Made by a program: the position numbers and the translations under genes | In this document: piece after piece, positions 13,207-25,535 of the stretch | Position numbering within the stretch: the stretch's first letter is position 1 | Layout of the letters: each line of letters begins with the position of its first letter | Notes under the pieces: generated by a model | Database searches by the model: none | Told to the model about the DNA's origin: nothing | What the model saw: only the letters and a program-made list of their open reading frames with translations | Assembly: GCA_028673005.1 (NCBI GenBank) | Contig: CM054114.1 | Span: 25,406,369-25,470,368, forward strand | Origin: Tanypteryx hageni | Lineage: Eukaryota; Arthropoda; Insecta; Odonata; Petaluridae | DNA: 64,000 nucleotides | Direction of reading: 5' to 3'

Positions 13207-14950
13207 TCGTCAATATTCCTGCTCGTGAGATGAGCGAAAATTTCTAATAAAATTACCCTATCGGTCGTACCCTCACACTTTAGAGTGTCTGCCGTCCTTT
13301 GTCATGGTCGGTCTGGAATTTTACTTGGGATATGGGCATCGCCTAATTAATTTCGGATTAGATATCAAAATGCTATTACTGCACTGAAAGAAAAGGGGTT
13401 TATCATTTAAAAAATAGAGATTAGGATTGCATGTGTCGCATTGCTGACTATCACATAAAAGCAAATATAACTCGTTCAAGAGATCTCGGCTCTATTCGGA
13501 GCACATTCAGATAAAATATCTAATCGGGGTTAATGTACAGTAATTTCAAAAGATTTACGCAGAACTTCCGTCGATTATTTCAGAATACCAAGTAAAATGT
13601 TACCTATGCATTCAATATTTTTATTTTTTAGGCGCATATTCCCAAAATTTTTATAGGAGTGGAACCATTTTAATGATATCAGATATTATTTTAAAAACCT
13701 ATAATATCTTAGATCCTGAGCATGACGTACCACGTTAAAACCATGGTCAATAGCACCAAATAAAATAGAGGAAGCTTACAAGTACTTAAAAGTATTTCTG
13801 TCAATGTAAATATTCCACAAAGTGACGTGGCAAACAGTTAAACTGATTTAAAAGATAATTTGCTTATATACGTACTGGAATCACAACGCTTGGATGATTT
13901 TTTTGTTGATACATCACTATCAATTTCTTGAGAGAAAGTCATCACCCTAACATTTTCGAATGGTTGATTTATAGTTCGTGGCAACCATGGCAATGAAATG
14001 AGACATTCTGATTGCGTTAAACACGTCTTTGTCGCCAATAATTTTCTGCGATTTTATCTCTCAACTTTTTAACAGTTTCGTGGAAGAATGTTCACCGACA
14101 AACGGCCGGACGGGGTATTACGACGCAACCACCACGTCACGACCGCCGTTTAGGCCGTCAACGAATCGAGCAAACCATATAACAGGGACGAAAGGAAAGC
14201 GACACACACTACACGCAAAAAATAAAATAACCCGCAACCGCAGACACGGCGAGATCATAACGCAACCAGATTATAACGGGAGAAGAACCGGATGGGAACC
14301 GCTCTAGAACGCTTGCCGTCGGGAGAGATATAAACACGGAAACTTTTCCTTCCAAACTTACTTACTACCTGTTATGTGTTCCCTCGAGGATGGAATTGGG
14401 AGGGGAGAATCAGGAGTTGGGCGGATGACGGGAAGGGAGCGAACAACAGTTAAATGACAGCTGCCACAATCGTTAAATATACTGAGTAGGCCGTAAAACC
14501 CTGCAAGGAAGGCACACGAAAGTGGAGTGATGCTTTATTCTTTACCCACAATCCTCTCCCTTTTCCTCTCTCGACATAGTGAGGGGGAGAGAGAGAGAGA
14601 GAGAGATGAAGACAAAAGGTAGGTAAAGAGATTTAATGGGTCATTTCTTCCTCTTTAAAATCTTCATTGTTCCAATCTCGACGATCAAATAGTGGTAATG
14701 TGCAATAAATTCCTTAGTTCGCCGCAAACGTCGCTTCTGTCGGGTCGGATTTCTCCACCACGTGACCTAATTGCGAGTGGTAGCGGTCACGCTAGTCGCA
14801 CATGCAAACACTCGCTCACCAACACAACAAACACATATACACATATAAGGAGGGTAATACAAAGGCCGGCTCTGAAGTATAGAGCAAATATGTGTGTGTG
14901 GATGTGTATTTGCAAACGCGCGTGTGTGTGGGATGGGATGAGAGGAATAT
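13205..14950. other. Non-coding stretch with a CpG-rich island-like patch
   Basis: Mostly AT-rich without recognised features. 14090-14340 is clearly richer in CpG and G+C than its surroundings and could be an unrecognised exon or regulatory element, but neither strand gives a recognisable protein. 14585-14608 is a short (GA)n run. Confidence 0.45.
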
Positions 14951-14954
14951 TGGG

Positions 14955-15870
14955 GGGCTTTTTAGAAAGGTGGAGAGACGGAACAAGCTGGGTTGAAGGA
15001 TTGATGGAAAAGGAGAGGCAGAGAGAGGGAGGGAGAGGTAATGAGAGAGAGAAGTAGGAAGAGAGGGTGAGGTAAGGAGGAAGAGGGAAGGAGGAAGATG
15101 TAAGGAGGAAGAGGGAAGGAGGAAAAGGGAAGGAAGAAGAGGGAAGGAAGAAGAGGGAAAGAGGAAGAGTGAAGGAGGTAGAGGAAAGGAGGAAGAGGGA
15201 AGGAGAAAGAGGGAAGGAGGAAGAGGGAAGGGAGAGGAGGGCGAAAGATGGGGAGAGAGAGAGGGAAGGAGAGAGTTAGGGAGTGAAGAAAGGAGATAGG
15301 GAGAGGGAAGGAGGGAGAGGGCGAAAGAAAGAGGGCGAAAGAGAGGGAGTGAGAGGGAAGGATGGAGGGAGGGAAGGAGGGAGAGGGAGAGAGAGAATGA
15401 GGGAGAGACAAGGAGGATGAGATTTAGAGAGGAATAAATAGAGGGAGGGAGAGAAAAAGGAAGGAGAGATGAATGATAGGAGATAGTGAGGAGAGAGGAA
15501 GAGACGGTGGGAGGGAGAAAGAGGAATAGCGTAAGAGGGAGAAAGAAAGAGGGAGAGAGGAGTGAGTATAAAGAGGGAACAAGAGAGGGGAGAGAGAGGG
15601 GGGGCAGGAGAATTGGAGTGGAGAGAGAGAGAGGGGTGAGTGAGGTAGGATGAGAGATGGAGGGAGGTGAAGGAAAAGAGAAAGGTAAATTGGGAGAAAA
15701 GGGGGAAAAGTAAAAAGGACAGGAGAGGGAGATAACGAGAGGGATGCAGAGAGAGATAGGGGGGAGAGGAAGAGAGAAAGGGGAATAAGGAGTAAAATTT
15801 TAAGTGAGAGGGGAGAAAGAGGGAGTGAATGAGGTAGCGAGGGAGAGAGAGAGTGGAAGGGGCTCGAGGG
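14955..15870. repeat. Polypurine tract, about 0.9 kb
   Basis: The plus strand is nearly pure A and G with degenerate GGGAGAGAG-type units. The minus-strand open frames through it (14962-15998) are Ser/Pro/Leu/Phe low complexity and overlap in several frames. It contains the regular 14-bp array listed separately. Confidence 0.9.
15076..15229. repeat. 14-bp purine minisatellite, 11 units
   Basis: The unit GGAGGAAGAGGGAA repeats with strict 14-bp spacing for 11 units. Individual units differ by one or two transitions or by a T (for example GGAGGAAGATGTAA, GGAAGAAGAGGGAA, AGAGGAAGAGTGAA). The register is kept throughout, unlike the surrounding irregular purine tract. Confidence 0.85.
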
Positions 15871-17457
15871 GGGATGTAGTGAGGAATGGTCGTGGAAGCA
15901 AGAGTAATGAGGATGTGGTCTGTCCCACAACGAGTTATCCTACCTTGCCGAGTGCGTTCGGATGGATTTTTATTTGGGCAAATGAGCCTCTGGATCAACC
16001 GGTCAATTCTTGCATTTGGAAGAGCGCGACGGATGCGACAGCGGGTGGGTTGCGCCGTTTTAAAAACCGCGCGAAATCACACGACGAGATTATTTCTGTT
16101 TGCGTCCGGGATTTGGAACGCATTCACCCTCGAAATAAATGACAACTGAGTGAATTGGTCGGTTTTCTCCACGCTGGCTTCGGCTGCGCAACTGAATGAG
16201 ACGCAATGGAATTGGAAGGCATTTATTTCCCATCGCCGCTATCGGAAGGAATTTCTCGACTAATTTGTTCGAGTTTATTGTCGAAGAAAATATTCTGCAA
16301 TTAGGAAGAATTATATGCAGTGTGAGTCTCCTCCCTATAAATCTGAATTTAAACGAGAATTCTTTGATGTTATTCACTATCAAATTTTCCGCTGAAGTAT
16401 GACTCTAAAATGTTAATTCGATGTAATTACTCACAATTAATGTCACAATGTGTCATTTGCAACTGGAAAGGCACAAATAAAAATCCCATCATAACCAAAT
16501 ACGAATCAGAAGATTTTATTTGTAGAGTGCTGGATGGGTAGAAAGACGTATTTACAGACCTGGCCATGTATTATACTTATTTACATTAATGAATCTGTTT
16601 AAAACTGTTGAATTAGTATAATCGCGTAAAATAGTTTGGTCGTGGCCCCTTTTTAACCGTCTTAAGCACTGGCGCAACAATCAAGCGGTACACAAGCGTA
16701 AACTAAGGCGGCCTATTATATTAATCGCTAGAGGAAGTGTCCGTAGAAAATGACGGTACATGAATTTAAATGTTCTCGAATTAAATCATAATTCACTCTT
16801 TCATGCGTATATTAGGACTGAGAAAACAGTAGATGTGCGAGTTTTAACAACGGCATCGTTTCCCAGGGAGCTAACGCTTAAAATGATTTTTGTTTTCAAA
16901 ATATGCGAGTTCAACAATAAATTTGACGACTTTGAATTGATTTCAAAATTCAACTATAGGAATAAGAAATTTAATTTATTCTTTTTTAAAACAGTCGCGA
17001 TTCAAAGATCGATGGTCAATTTTTTCCTAACTTTAATCTGCAAAATAATGAAAATCTGCCCGTCGTATAATAGCTTATTACGTTACGGGAAACTGAAATT
17101 ATATCCTGGATTCGTATTTTACATTTTGAAGGATGATGGCAAGCACTATATTTCACATAATACCTATTTCATACAGTTCTTCTTGTAATGTTGAGAGATT
17201 AAGTAAGGAGAATAAATTGTATTGCAAATAGACCAGATAATACCAAACGTAAAGTATTTTAGCTCATAATTTAATCCCAAAAATGAAACTCGCGTTTTAG
17301 TGCAGAATTTCCGAAGCGAAATAAACGAAGATTGTCCCTTATTGGTATGAATTTCAATCAGCTAAAAGAAAAAGTAAAAATGAGTAAATTCTCTATCATG
17401 GTGGGCGGCATTGAAAGTTGCTAACAACTAGGCATTGTAAGTCGCAAATACCTCAGC
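15871..17457. other. Mixed-composition stretch with no recognised gene
   Basis: 15890-16240 has more balanced base composition. The open frames there (15804-16142 and 16090-16383 on opposite strands) show no recognisable domain. The 142-codon open frame at 16760-17188 lacks any motif or neighbouring splice context that I can identify and has the Phe/Asn/Lys/Ile bias of AT-rich random sequence. Confidence 0.4.
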
Positions 17458-17702
17458 GGGCCGCATTAAAAGCGTACATCGGATGACAATTGGAGATTCT
17501 GTGGTATCACATAAGCTAAAATAAAGTCAAAATATATTTAAAGCGTAAAAATTCAAACATTCAATATTTAAAACAAAAATGCAGTCAACAAATACAAAAT
17601 TGCCTCTGCTAAATTTTACGGGTCGCCTTTTCATCAATGCTCCGCTGGCCTCGTTAAACGGCGTCGAGGGCCGCATGCGGCCCTCAGTTTTACTACCCTT
17701 GA
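17458..17702. mobile_element. Remnant of a hAT-type non-autonomous element
   Basis: The right end, read on the minus strand, runs CAAGGGTAGTAAAACTGAGG and continues into GGGCCGCATGCGGCCCTC. This is the terminus type (CA-GGG-T-G... then GGCCGCATGCGGCC) seen in many hAT MITEs. A matching GCGGGCCGCATTAAAA lies at 17456-17471. The block at 17666-17685 is a perfect 20-bp palindrome. No transposase and no clear target duplication were seen. Confidence 0.5.
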
Positions 17703-18150
17703 ACTTAAAAAAATGTAATTAAATTGTTCGTTATTGGCGATTTAAACATTTTCTTTGAGATGAATTAAACGTTAATTCATTGCTAAATTCCGCCCAATAA
17801 CCCAAACGATTAGGTGACACAAACTAATTTATATAAACACATATGCGTATGTAATACTCAACGAATTCTTAAAACATTACAGAAGAGTATTTTTTTCCAC
17901 TCATCAGTATATTTTCTGATCATTTTTCTCTGAGTTCCTTAGAATGACGTTCTAGGTAGAAAATACAGTGGAAAAATAGAATCAGTTGTTACTAAAGAGA
18001 AAAGGTATAGCGTATTGTTTTCAAGAAAAAATACACAATTTCCACAGTCTAACATCATATTCGACAAAATTTTAGACTTAATTAAACTTAAGCTATCTTT
18101 GTGAGAATAAAATGCGTCGATAACAGCAAAGATTTTGTAAAAATAACATA

Positions 18151-18202
18151 CAGTCGAATCTCTATAACTCTAATTTTTCGTGAATCCGACTTAGGTGTAT
18201 CT
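18151..18202. mobile_element. Terminus resembling a pogo/Tigger-like (Tc1-mariner) element
   Basis: After ATA the sequence reads CAGTCGAATCTCTATAACTC and then continues TAATTTTTCG. This matches the general pattern of Tigger/pogo-type terminal repeats (CAGT..AA.CTC.ATAACTCG). A convincing partner end was not found within 1 kb, so this is only a candidate terminus. Confidence 0.35.
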
Positions 18203-18940
18203 TTTATACGTATTGTCATATAGTTGAATATCGATCATTAGAAGCCATTGTTACGAGATTAAAAGCACGGTTTATAGAAATTTCGATGTGAGGAAACGAA
18301 TTATTACGTTACGAATAGAAACGCTAAAGATATCTCCATCAATTTATAAAATAGTCGAGGTATAGTGGCATCGAGGTTTGAATGTTTATCGATAAACCCA
18401 GAATTCGATACGATTCCGATATCAGCCAATTTAATCGTACCGAAACTGCAACATTAATGTCACATACAGATTTTAATCAACTGAGCAGTAAAAAAACGAC
18501 CCAAAATAACTCCATCGTAACGAGACATTTATTATCAATAAAACAATTCAATTTCGTGTGTGTGTGTATGTGTAGATAAAAAATTACATATGCATTAAAT
18601 CATTGCCCTTACTGAACACTTTGTACCTTAATTCCGACAAAGGATAAAAAAAAACAACAAAATAATTTAATGTAGAAAATATCCAAGATAAGCAAATGAT
18701 CCTTCAGAAGAGGGTCGGAAAGTAAAAAGGAAGGACAGGAATACATTCTTTTTTTAATGTTTGCCCGCTGCAGCCTCGAGAAAGAAAGAAAAAAGAGGTA
18801 GAGGGAAAATAGCTCTGAAACCATAAATTGCTAACGATATGCGTCATAACCAGTTGTTTGACATCACAAGGGAGGTAAAGAGCGGAAGAAAAAACCTCAG
18901 GTTGGAAAAAAGGTCTTCGTTTTGTGCTTACGTTGGAAAT
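18203..18940. other. AT-rich stretch with no recognised feature
   Basis: Apart from a short GTGTGTGTGTATGTG run near 18557-18573, nothing could be assigned. Confidence 0.4.
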
Positions 18941-18944
18941 AGAG

Positions 18945-20430
18945 AGAGAGAGAAAAAGAGGTAAGGAGGTATGGAGGAGGTTGGAATGAGGAAGAAACTC
19001 CGCTGAAGGAGTGGAACAAAAAAATAATCGAGGCAGATTTAGTGGAAGGGACGAGTGGGGGGAGAAGGGAGATAAAAAACGCTTCATCAGAGTTCTTATT
19101 CCAGCGGGAAAAAACGAGCGAAGCGGTGCGCCGTCTGACATCCACTCCGCAGCGCAGGAGAGGGCGAGGAGTGGAGCTAATTGATGGGCCATGGGAGACA
19201 GGAAGTAAGATTACAGTGAGATAGAGGAAGGAGAGTGGAGGGAGGGAGAAAGGACCTTGAGGACTAAGATAACGGCGCATGTAACGAGGCAATGGGGAAG
19301 GAGTGAAAGAGAGGGAGTGAGGGAGGAAGAGGGTGGGAGATGGATGTGAATGGGCAGTGATGGAGGAAAAGTGTGCAGAGGAGAGAAAGGGTCACGAGGA
19401 AAAAAGAGCGAAATTGAAGAGTGACAGCCGGAAGTAGGGACTGAGAAAGGGGAAAAGAAAGGTGGAGGAAAAAAGGAGGGAGAGAGATAGAGGCAAGGGA
19501 GAAGTGAGGACGGATGGGGGGAAGGATGAAGGAAAGAGGGGATAAAGGGGAGGAAGAGGAGGGGATGGAAGGAAATAGGAAGAAAAGGGGGCTAAATGGA
19601 TGGAGAAGTGAAGGGAGGATAGAGTGAAGGAGGAAGAGAAGGGAAGGTAGAGGGTAGGAAGAAGGAGGATAGAGCGAGGGAAGAGTAGGAGGGATAGATG
19701 GAAGGAAGATCAGAAGGAGAGATAGAGGAAAGGAAGGAAAGGAGGGATAGAAGGAAATAGGAAGAAAGGAAGGAAGGAGGATAGAGGGAGGGAAGAATAG
19801 GAGGGATAGAGGGAAGGAAGAACAGAAGGAGGGATAGAGGAAAGGAAGGAAAGGAGGGATAGAGGGAAGGATGAACAGAAGGAAGGATAGAGGAACGGAG
19901 GGAGAGGAGGGATAGAGGGAAGAAAGAATAGGAGGGAGAGAGGAAAGGAAGAATAGGAGGGATAGAGGGAAGGGATGAAAGACGTAAGGAAGAATAGTAG
20001 GAGGGATAGATGGAAGTGATGATAGAGGGAAGGAAGAACAGAGGGAGGAATGGAAGGAAGAGAGGGTAGAGGGAAGGAAGATCAGAAGGAGGAATAGGAG
20101 AAGGAAAAAACAGAAGAAGTGAAAGAGGAAAGGAAGCATAGAAGGAGGGATCGAGGAAAGGAGGAAGAGAAGGGGGACCAAAGGAAGGAGGTAGAGAAGG
20201 GGGAGATAGAGGCAGGGAGAGACAGGGAATGAGAGAAAGGAGAGGGAAAGGAAACGAGAGAGAATGAGATGGAATGTAATAGCGAATGAGAGGGAGAGAG
20301 TAGGGAGTAGTCCATGAAAGAAGCCACGAGGGAGAAAAGACACTTCCGAGGGACGAGAAAGAGTGAAAGAGGAAGAGAGAGTGAATGAGAGAGAGTAAGA
20401 GAGGGGTGGTAGGAGTGAGAGAGAAGTAGT
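18945..20430. repeat. Polypurine tract, about 1.5 kb, with an irregular minisatellite
   Basis: The plus strand is dominated by A and G. Between about 19620 and 20110 a loose unit resembling GGAGGGATAGAGGGAAGGAA recurs roughly every 30 bp with AACAGAA or AATAGGA spacers, giving an irregular minisatellite. A 359-codon minus-strand frame (19264-20343) is Ser/Pro/Leu/Phe low complexity and is a composition artefact. 19080-19200 interrupts the tract with ordinary sequence. Confidence 0.9.
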
Positions 20431-21040
20431 GAGGATTAAAAGGGCAACTTTTAAGTACGTGATAAAATTGAGTTATAAAACGTAATACATTTCAAAGAGC
20501 AAGTTTTAAATGGATTCATAATTAGATTTTTTTTGACTTAACATGTTTTAAGGAATAATTCACGACCAGCTCACCCTGATACCCCTTTTTGAGAATGATT
20601 TTTATGCGAGTCTATTTCTCTGGTAAAATTCGAATGCTGAGGTGAATTCATTTGCGATGTCATATATTCATATGGTAATTTCGCGAAAATGGAATAGGGT
20701 GGGTAGACAAATGTATGATATTGCGACGAAACAAAAATATATGTACAGCATTATTAAATGCCAATGAAATATTATCTGGAATAGTTAATAGAAATAAAAA
20801 ACGTATTGTGATTTCCAGTAAACGTTCTAAAAGTTGCAATAGGTGTTTTATTTCTATTATGGATTCATTCAATAAAGTGGAGCCTTTCCAAGTGGATTTT
20901 GGTTAATGCTTTGAAAGTAAAACAAGCAGGGATACACATGGGTTTCCCGTGGTACAGAAGTGTTTTTCGTCAAATTCGCCGTAGTATAATCGTATACTAA
21001 TGTATTTGCTTTTAAATCATAAAATTATTTTTCCTTGTAT
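20431..21040. other. AT-rich stretch with no recognised feature
   Basis: No gene, RNA or repeat unit could be supported. Confidence 0.4.
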
Positions 21041-21965
21041 TGCAGTAACCCTGATTTTTAGATTCGTTCTAAACCTGTTCATTTCGTTTTTCCATTCCAT
21101 ACTCTTCCTACAAACGTAATTTCTTTAAAATCCGTTCAGCCAATATCTTCCAAATTCATAGTTGCAGAAAATACTAAACTTGATATTGTGGTAGCGCAGT
21201 TTAGTCGACACAGTTGAATTATAATACTTTGGTTATTTATTTATATGCAGATAATGCCACCACATTTGGTTATAATCCATATTGTCAGTTCTCTATAAAC
21301 ACCTGTAAAAGAAATATCATTTAACTTTTTACTGTGGTAGCCCTTCTCTATAGTTCCGCTTTAAACATCTTGATTTAATTATGATATGTTGTATGAATCC
21401 TATATGCAAAATTTAGTTGAAATCCTTCAAGCCAATTCCCTCCAAATCCATTATTACTGAAAGAGTTTAATTTGTAACTGTGGCACCACAGATTAGCTGA
21501 TGCGGGCCAAATATGTTATTATGGTTTTTAACATAAGTGTTCATTATAAATATTAAATTTCGTTAAAATTGATGGGGACAATTCAACACAAACCGGTGTA
21601 AAAAGAATTTTTATTTTTACTTTTATTGCGGCAGCACTTATTTCCATATCTACACTATAAATATTGTTTTTGTTTTCTTATGTTGTACGCCTCCTCCATA
21701 CAAAATTTCGTTGAAATCGGTTTGGCCAATTCCTTCCAAATTCACTGTTACCGAAAAGTTAAACTTTGCAATTGTGGCACCCCTGTTTAATGGATACGGT
21801 CTATATATGCCGTCTTGGTCATTAATTTATGTGAGTATTCTATGTACCAAATTTGGTTGAAATCAGTTCAGCCAATTCTTCCCAGATATATGCGTGCGTA
21901 CGGACGGACGACGGACATCACGAAGATAATAGTGCTTTTCAGTAATGACGAAAAGCACTAAAAAT
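21041..21965 (+). repeat. Block of degenerate sub-repeats ending in a hairpin
   Basis: Variants of CAAAATTTNGTTGAAATC followed by NGTTNNGCCAATTCCTTCCAAATTCA recur near 21112-21165, 21405-21455, 21695-21745 and 21850-21890. Each is followed, where complete, by a TTA/ACTTTGCAATTGTGGCACC-like segment (about 21200, 21340, 21480, 21770). The spacing is about 290 bp between the better copies. The block ends with GGACGGACGACGGACATCAC and then a hairpin, AGTGCTTTTC, 9-nt loop, GAAAAGCACT (about 21934-21962). The hairpin end recalls a Helitron 3' terminus or a SINE tail, but the class is not established. Confidence 0.6.
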
Positions 21966-24830
21966 GCGTAGAAAATACACGTAAAATATTATTTTGGACA
22001 ATAAGTTCATATTTTTACGTTATATTCTGTGATTATCAAACTTCGGAACGGAATTCAATTTTTGGGATTAGTGCGTTAAAATGCCGCTATTTTTATTTAA
22101 ACGGCTACTATTTTTATTGGACAATATAGCCTTTAAATTATGACGACTTGAAAGCAATATTCTTACTATGAAAGTCCACGCGTCAATTTGACTGAGAGAT
22201 CTTCAGGATTATAATTATAGGCAGATGACTACCGTAATTGTTCGATTATGTTACACACAATACATATCAAACGCAATAAGTGAAATGTAAAAATTGTCAT
22301 ATCACCATTTATAATACGCACATAAAATTTTGTAATTTTGCAGCAATGAAATCAATGTAACCCGTGTAAATTACATTGAAGTTAACTACCAACTTTTAAT
22401 ATTATATATAATGCAAGTTCAACAAATTTCCCAACAATGCATTGATTATACTCTCCCTACACGCGCGATATATATTAAAAATCTAAACCATTTTTCTTCT
22501 TGATCATTTCTTCTTAAAAATAATCTTTATCAAGGCCGAAACTAAAATATAATACTTACTTTTGGTTTTGATCCAAAACTTAAAACAAATAATTAAATCG
22601 AAACACGACATAATTAACAACGACTATGATTTATGAGTTACAATGCATAAAAAATAACTGTCTTCGACCGACGGAAAAGGTGTTTGCACTTGTGTAATAC
22701 GCAACTTTGCGTCCATTCTTCCGAAAAAAAGGAAAAAATAAGAAAAAATACGATAAACTACGGCCGAATCCATCGCTGGCTATGAATGACTCACTGATTA
22801 ATAAAACCATTAACACTGCTAAAATTAACGAAGACGCGCTTTGTGTATAGCGATTGTAATTCATATCGAGAGATTCGATTGCGATACTTAGGATTTTTTC
22901 CATGTCGCAGCAAAAGCTATTTGGTAAAATAAAAAACAGTCGTAGTTAAATTAGCATCCATCGCATGTTCGCTAATCCAATCATATTCTTGTTACCGTGT
23001 CGCGCGCACGCTGCGTTTTTTTTTTGTCAGCCGTCGAACGCAAGAATTCAATTTATATCGCGTTGCGACGAAGTTCAAAAATGGCGGCGGAGAGGAAAGA
23101 GACGAAATATTTTTACGCCATTTCTCGATTAAATCACTTACGGGGACGATGACGTTAACTCATATGGACGCGGAGAAAATGCATGATGCATGGATTTTTA
23201 AAAAATAACCTATGTTTGGAGCCGTTAAATTGCGTATGTTTCACAGCAAATATTTGACGCACGGGGGTTAGCATAGAGCTTCCACCTCCGATTATTAGGA
23301 TAGCAAATTAACCCGTTAGATAAATGGCACAGGACATTTTATCTTATTTTATTCCTTTTCAGCACAGTCCTGATGTTTGTTACACAAAGAATAAAATTGT
23401 TGAGCAGCAAATGTACGTTTTGGCTTGTTCAGCAATTTATCGTGAAGCTTCCGCATTATTCATGGGATAATAAGAGCTTGTTTAGTAGATTAAAAGCTCT
23501 TTAGTATAGATTAGGCTTGTTACTTCACTAATTCATTTTCAAAAACGATTACGAGAAAACCGGAAATTAGATTTATTTTAAATAAATAAAGGATCTAGAA
23601 ATTTCTCTAAGGATGGTCAAGATTAATATGATGAGATTTAAAGAAAAGGACGAAAATGTTTCAGTTGATGAGTTAATTTAAGGGAAGAAAGATCGAAGGA
23701 TAAAAGCTGGCGAGGTCGAGATAATGCACTGTAAATCATTGTAATACAACCATTTATTTAAAACAATCAAATTCGACCACTATATCTCGATATTTGTAAA
23801 GTTTAAAATTTTTAACGATTAATTCACATTAATGACAACAATTCTAAAGATTTGGCAGAAATTAGTTGCGAGAATATATTTTCGCTTCAGATAGAAATAT
23901 AAAAGTAGTCGGTAGGAAGAAATAACGAAATAATACTAAATCCGTTATCAGATATCCAGAATATAGCATTAAACACCAGCTCTGCAGCTCAAAATTCCAA
24001 GATAAAATATGAATTAAGAGAGGATTCTAGCTTCAATGAGGATGTCATTAATCATGTTTGCACCGAATTCACAACATAATTAAAAAGTGATTGGCAAAGA
24101 GAACTTTATTTGAAGTCGTGTTTATTTATAAAAATAATTGAAACTGTCATTACCATATCTTGTTAATCCGATAAATTTAAAAAAATATCTTCGCATAATC
24201 ACTACTTTATTAAATTTAAAACTGGTTACGCTGCGTGTATAGTTCCACAAAATCACACTTCAAAAATTAAATTAAATCTTATTAAATAATTAGTAATAGA
24301 AATAAAAATGTACGTAGCACGTCAAACGTAAACTCACGCTTTATTTTTAACTAAAAGATTACAATAATTATTATATCGTCAGAGACAGAAAGTCGGCCAT
24401 GAAAAATTCCAACTTTATTAATAAAAAAAGAAAACAAGGAGCAGCGCGAGTTTTTGAACTACCGTTTTCCAAGCAACAGTTTACCAGGAAAAAAAATCTC
24501 CACTCTTAAGAGTCAAAAGAAACGGCATATATCAGGAAATACAAAAAGGAATCGTAATTTTGCACGTGGAAGTGGAAAATATCAGAATATTCAAAATAGG
24601 AAACTAAGAATGTTTCGTCGTTTTTGGAAGAATCATTTCTTTCGATTTTATGTCCGCAAGAATTCGCCTAGTAACATATTCGTTCTCGCAGAGTTATTCC
24701 ATTTCTTTAAAATAACAAATAGATAAAAACCGTGAAAAATTTTGTTAACTGCTCATATTGGTCAATTTTTCTGCATCCCTAACCCAAAGTGCTGACACAG
24801 GGTGAAAAATTAAAAGAAAAGGGGATAGAA
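21966..24830. other. AT-rich stretch with no recognised gene
   Basis: Nearly 3 kb without a supportable gene or repeat. Short open frames at 22631-22903 and 24454-24726 show no motif. 22980-23180 is slightly more GC- and CpG-rich. Confidence 0.45.
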
Positions 24831-24959
24831 GAAATGGGGTGGATAAGAGTGGGAGGGAGACATCGTAAGAAAGAGAGAGGGAAGTAGAAGAGAATGGAGC
24901 GAAGGAAGGGATTTCTTTGCATTCGTAAGACACCAGTCAGGAATTGGATCGGACTCAAA

Positions 24960-25345
24960 TACTGGGTCAAATGCTAGTTTAGACGACATGGAGATTGGAA
25001 AGGAAATTTGTTTCCAGCTGATTCACCTTTTCCTAAGCGCAATGGGTATCTAAGATGTAGTGCAGTGAATAGCCGAATGGCCAGGGAGGATATAAACCTT
25101 CTCTTAACGAAGAGCACCAACGGCTTAACGTCCCTTCCAAAGGACGGAGTGTTGATTTGAGCGCACTCCTCATCTCTCTTTTTCTCATTGGCTCCTCCTC
25201 GTCTCCTTTGTTCCAACACGCACAGATAAGGGACGAACGTTCTCGAAAAAACCTACAGGATTCGAACCGGGTGTTGCCGTAACAGATCTTTAGCAGATCA
25301 TGGCGGGGAAAACACTCTAACCACTACACTACCGGCTCGCCATGG
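24960..25345 (-). mobile_element. tRNA-derived SINE-like element
   Basis: The minus strand starts with a tRNA-like head: GGCGAGCCGGTAGTGTAGTGG containing an A-box-like TAGTGTAGTGG at 25331-25321, and a perfect B-box GGTTCGAATCC at 25268-25258. The spacer between the boxes (53 nt) is long for a tRNA and contains the duplicated GATCTG, and the T-stem pairs poorly, so it is not a functional tRNA gene. The body that follows contains GGACGTTAAGCCGTTGGTGC and then TCTTCGTTAAGAG at about 25135-25103. The same motif recurs on the plus strand at 53396-53430, where a transposon has split it; that recurrence is the evidence that this is a dispersed family. The 3' limit near 24960 is a guess. Confidence 0.65.
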
Positions 25346-25535
25346 AGTGGGGGAAGGAGGATGGAGGAAGTGGAGAGGAGAGAGTGAGAGGGAGAGAGGA
25401 GGGGCAGAGCGGTATGGGGTAGGAGTAGGAAGAGGGAAGGTGGGGTACTGGGAGGAGAGAAGTGAGGAAAGGGAGGGAGAAAGAGGAGCGGGTGGGAGGG
25501 AGGAGGGGAGAAAAAAGATGAAGGGATGGATGGAA
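25346..25535. repeat. Polypurine tract
   Basis: A and G make up almost the whole plus strand, with TGGGG and GTAGGAAG interruptions. It abuts the tRNA-like head of the SINE at 24960-25345. Confidence 0.85.

Noticed and set aside
16760..17188. 142-codon plus-strand open frame
   Set aside because: AT-rich random composition, no motif, no splice or promoter context.
19264..20343. 359-codon minus-strand open frame
   Set aside because: Pure composition artefact of a 1.5-kb purine tract; no domain.
25258..25345. Functional tRNA gene
   Set aside because: The A and B boxes are recognisable, but the anticodon region is too long and contains a duplication, and the T-stem does not pair; a tRNA-derived SINE fits better.
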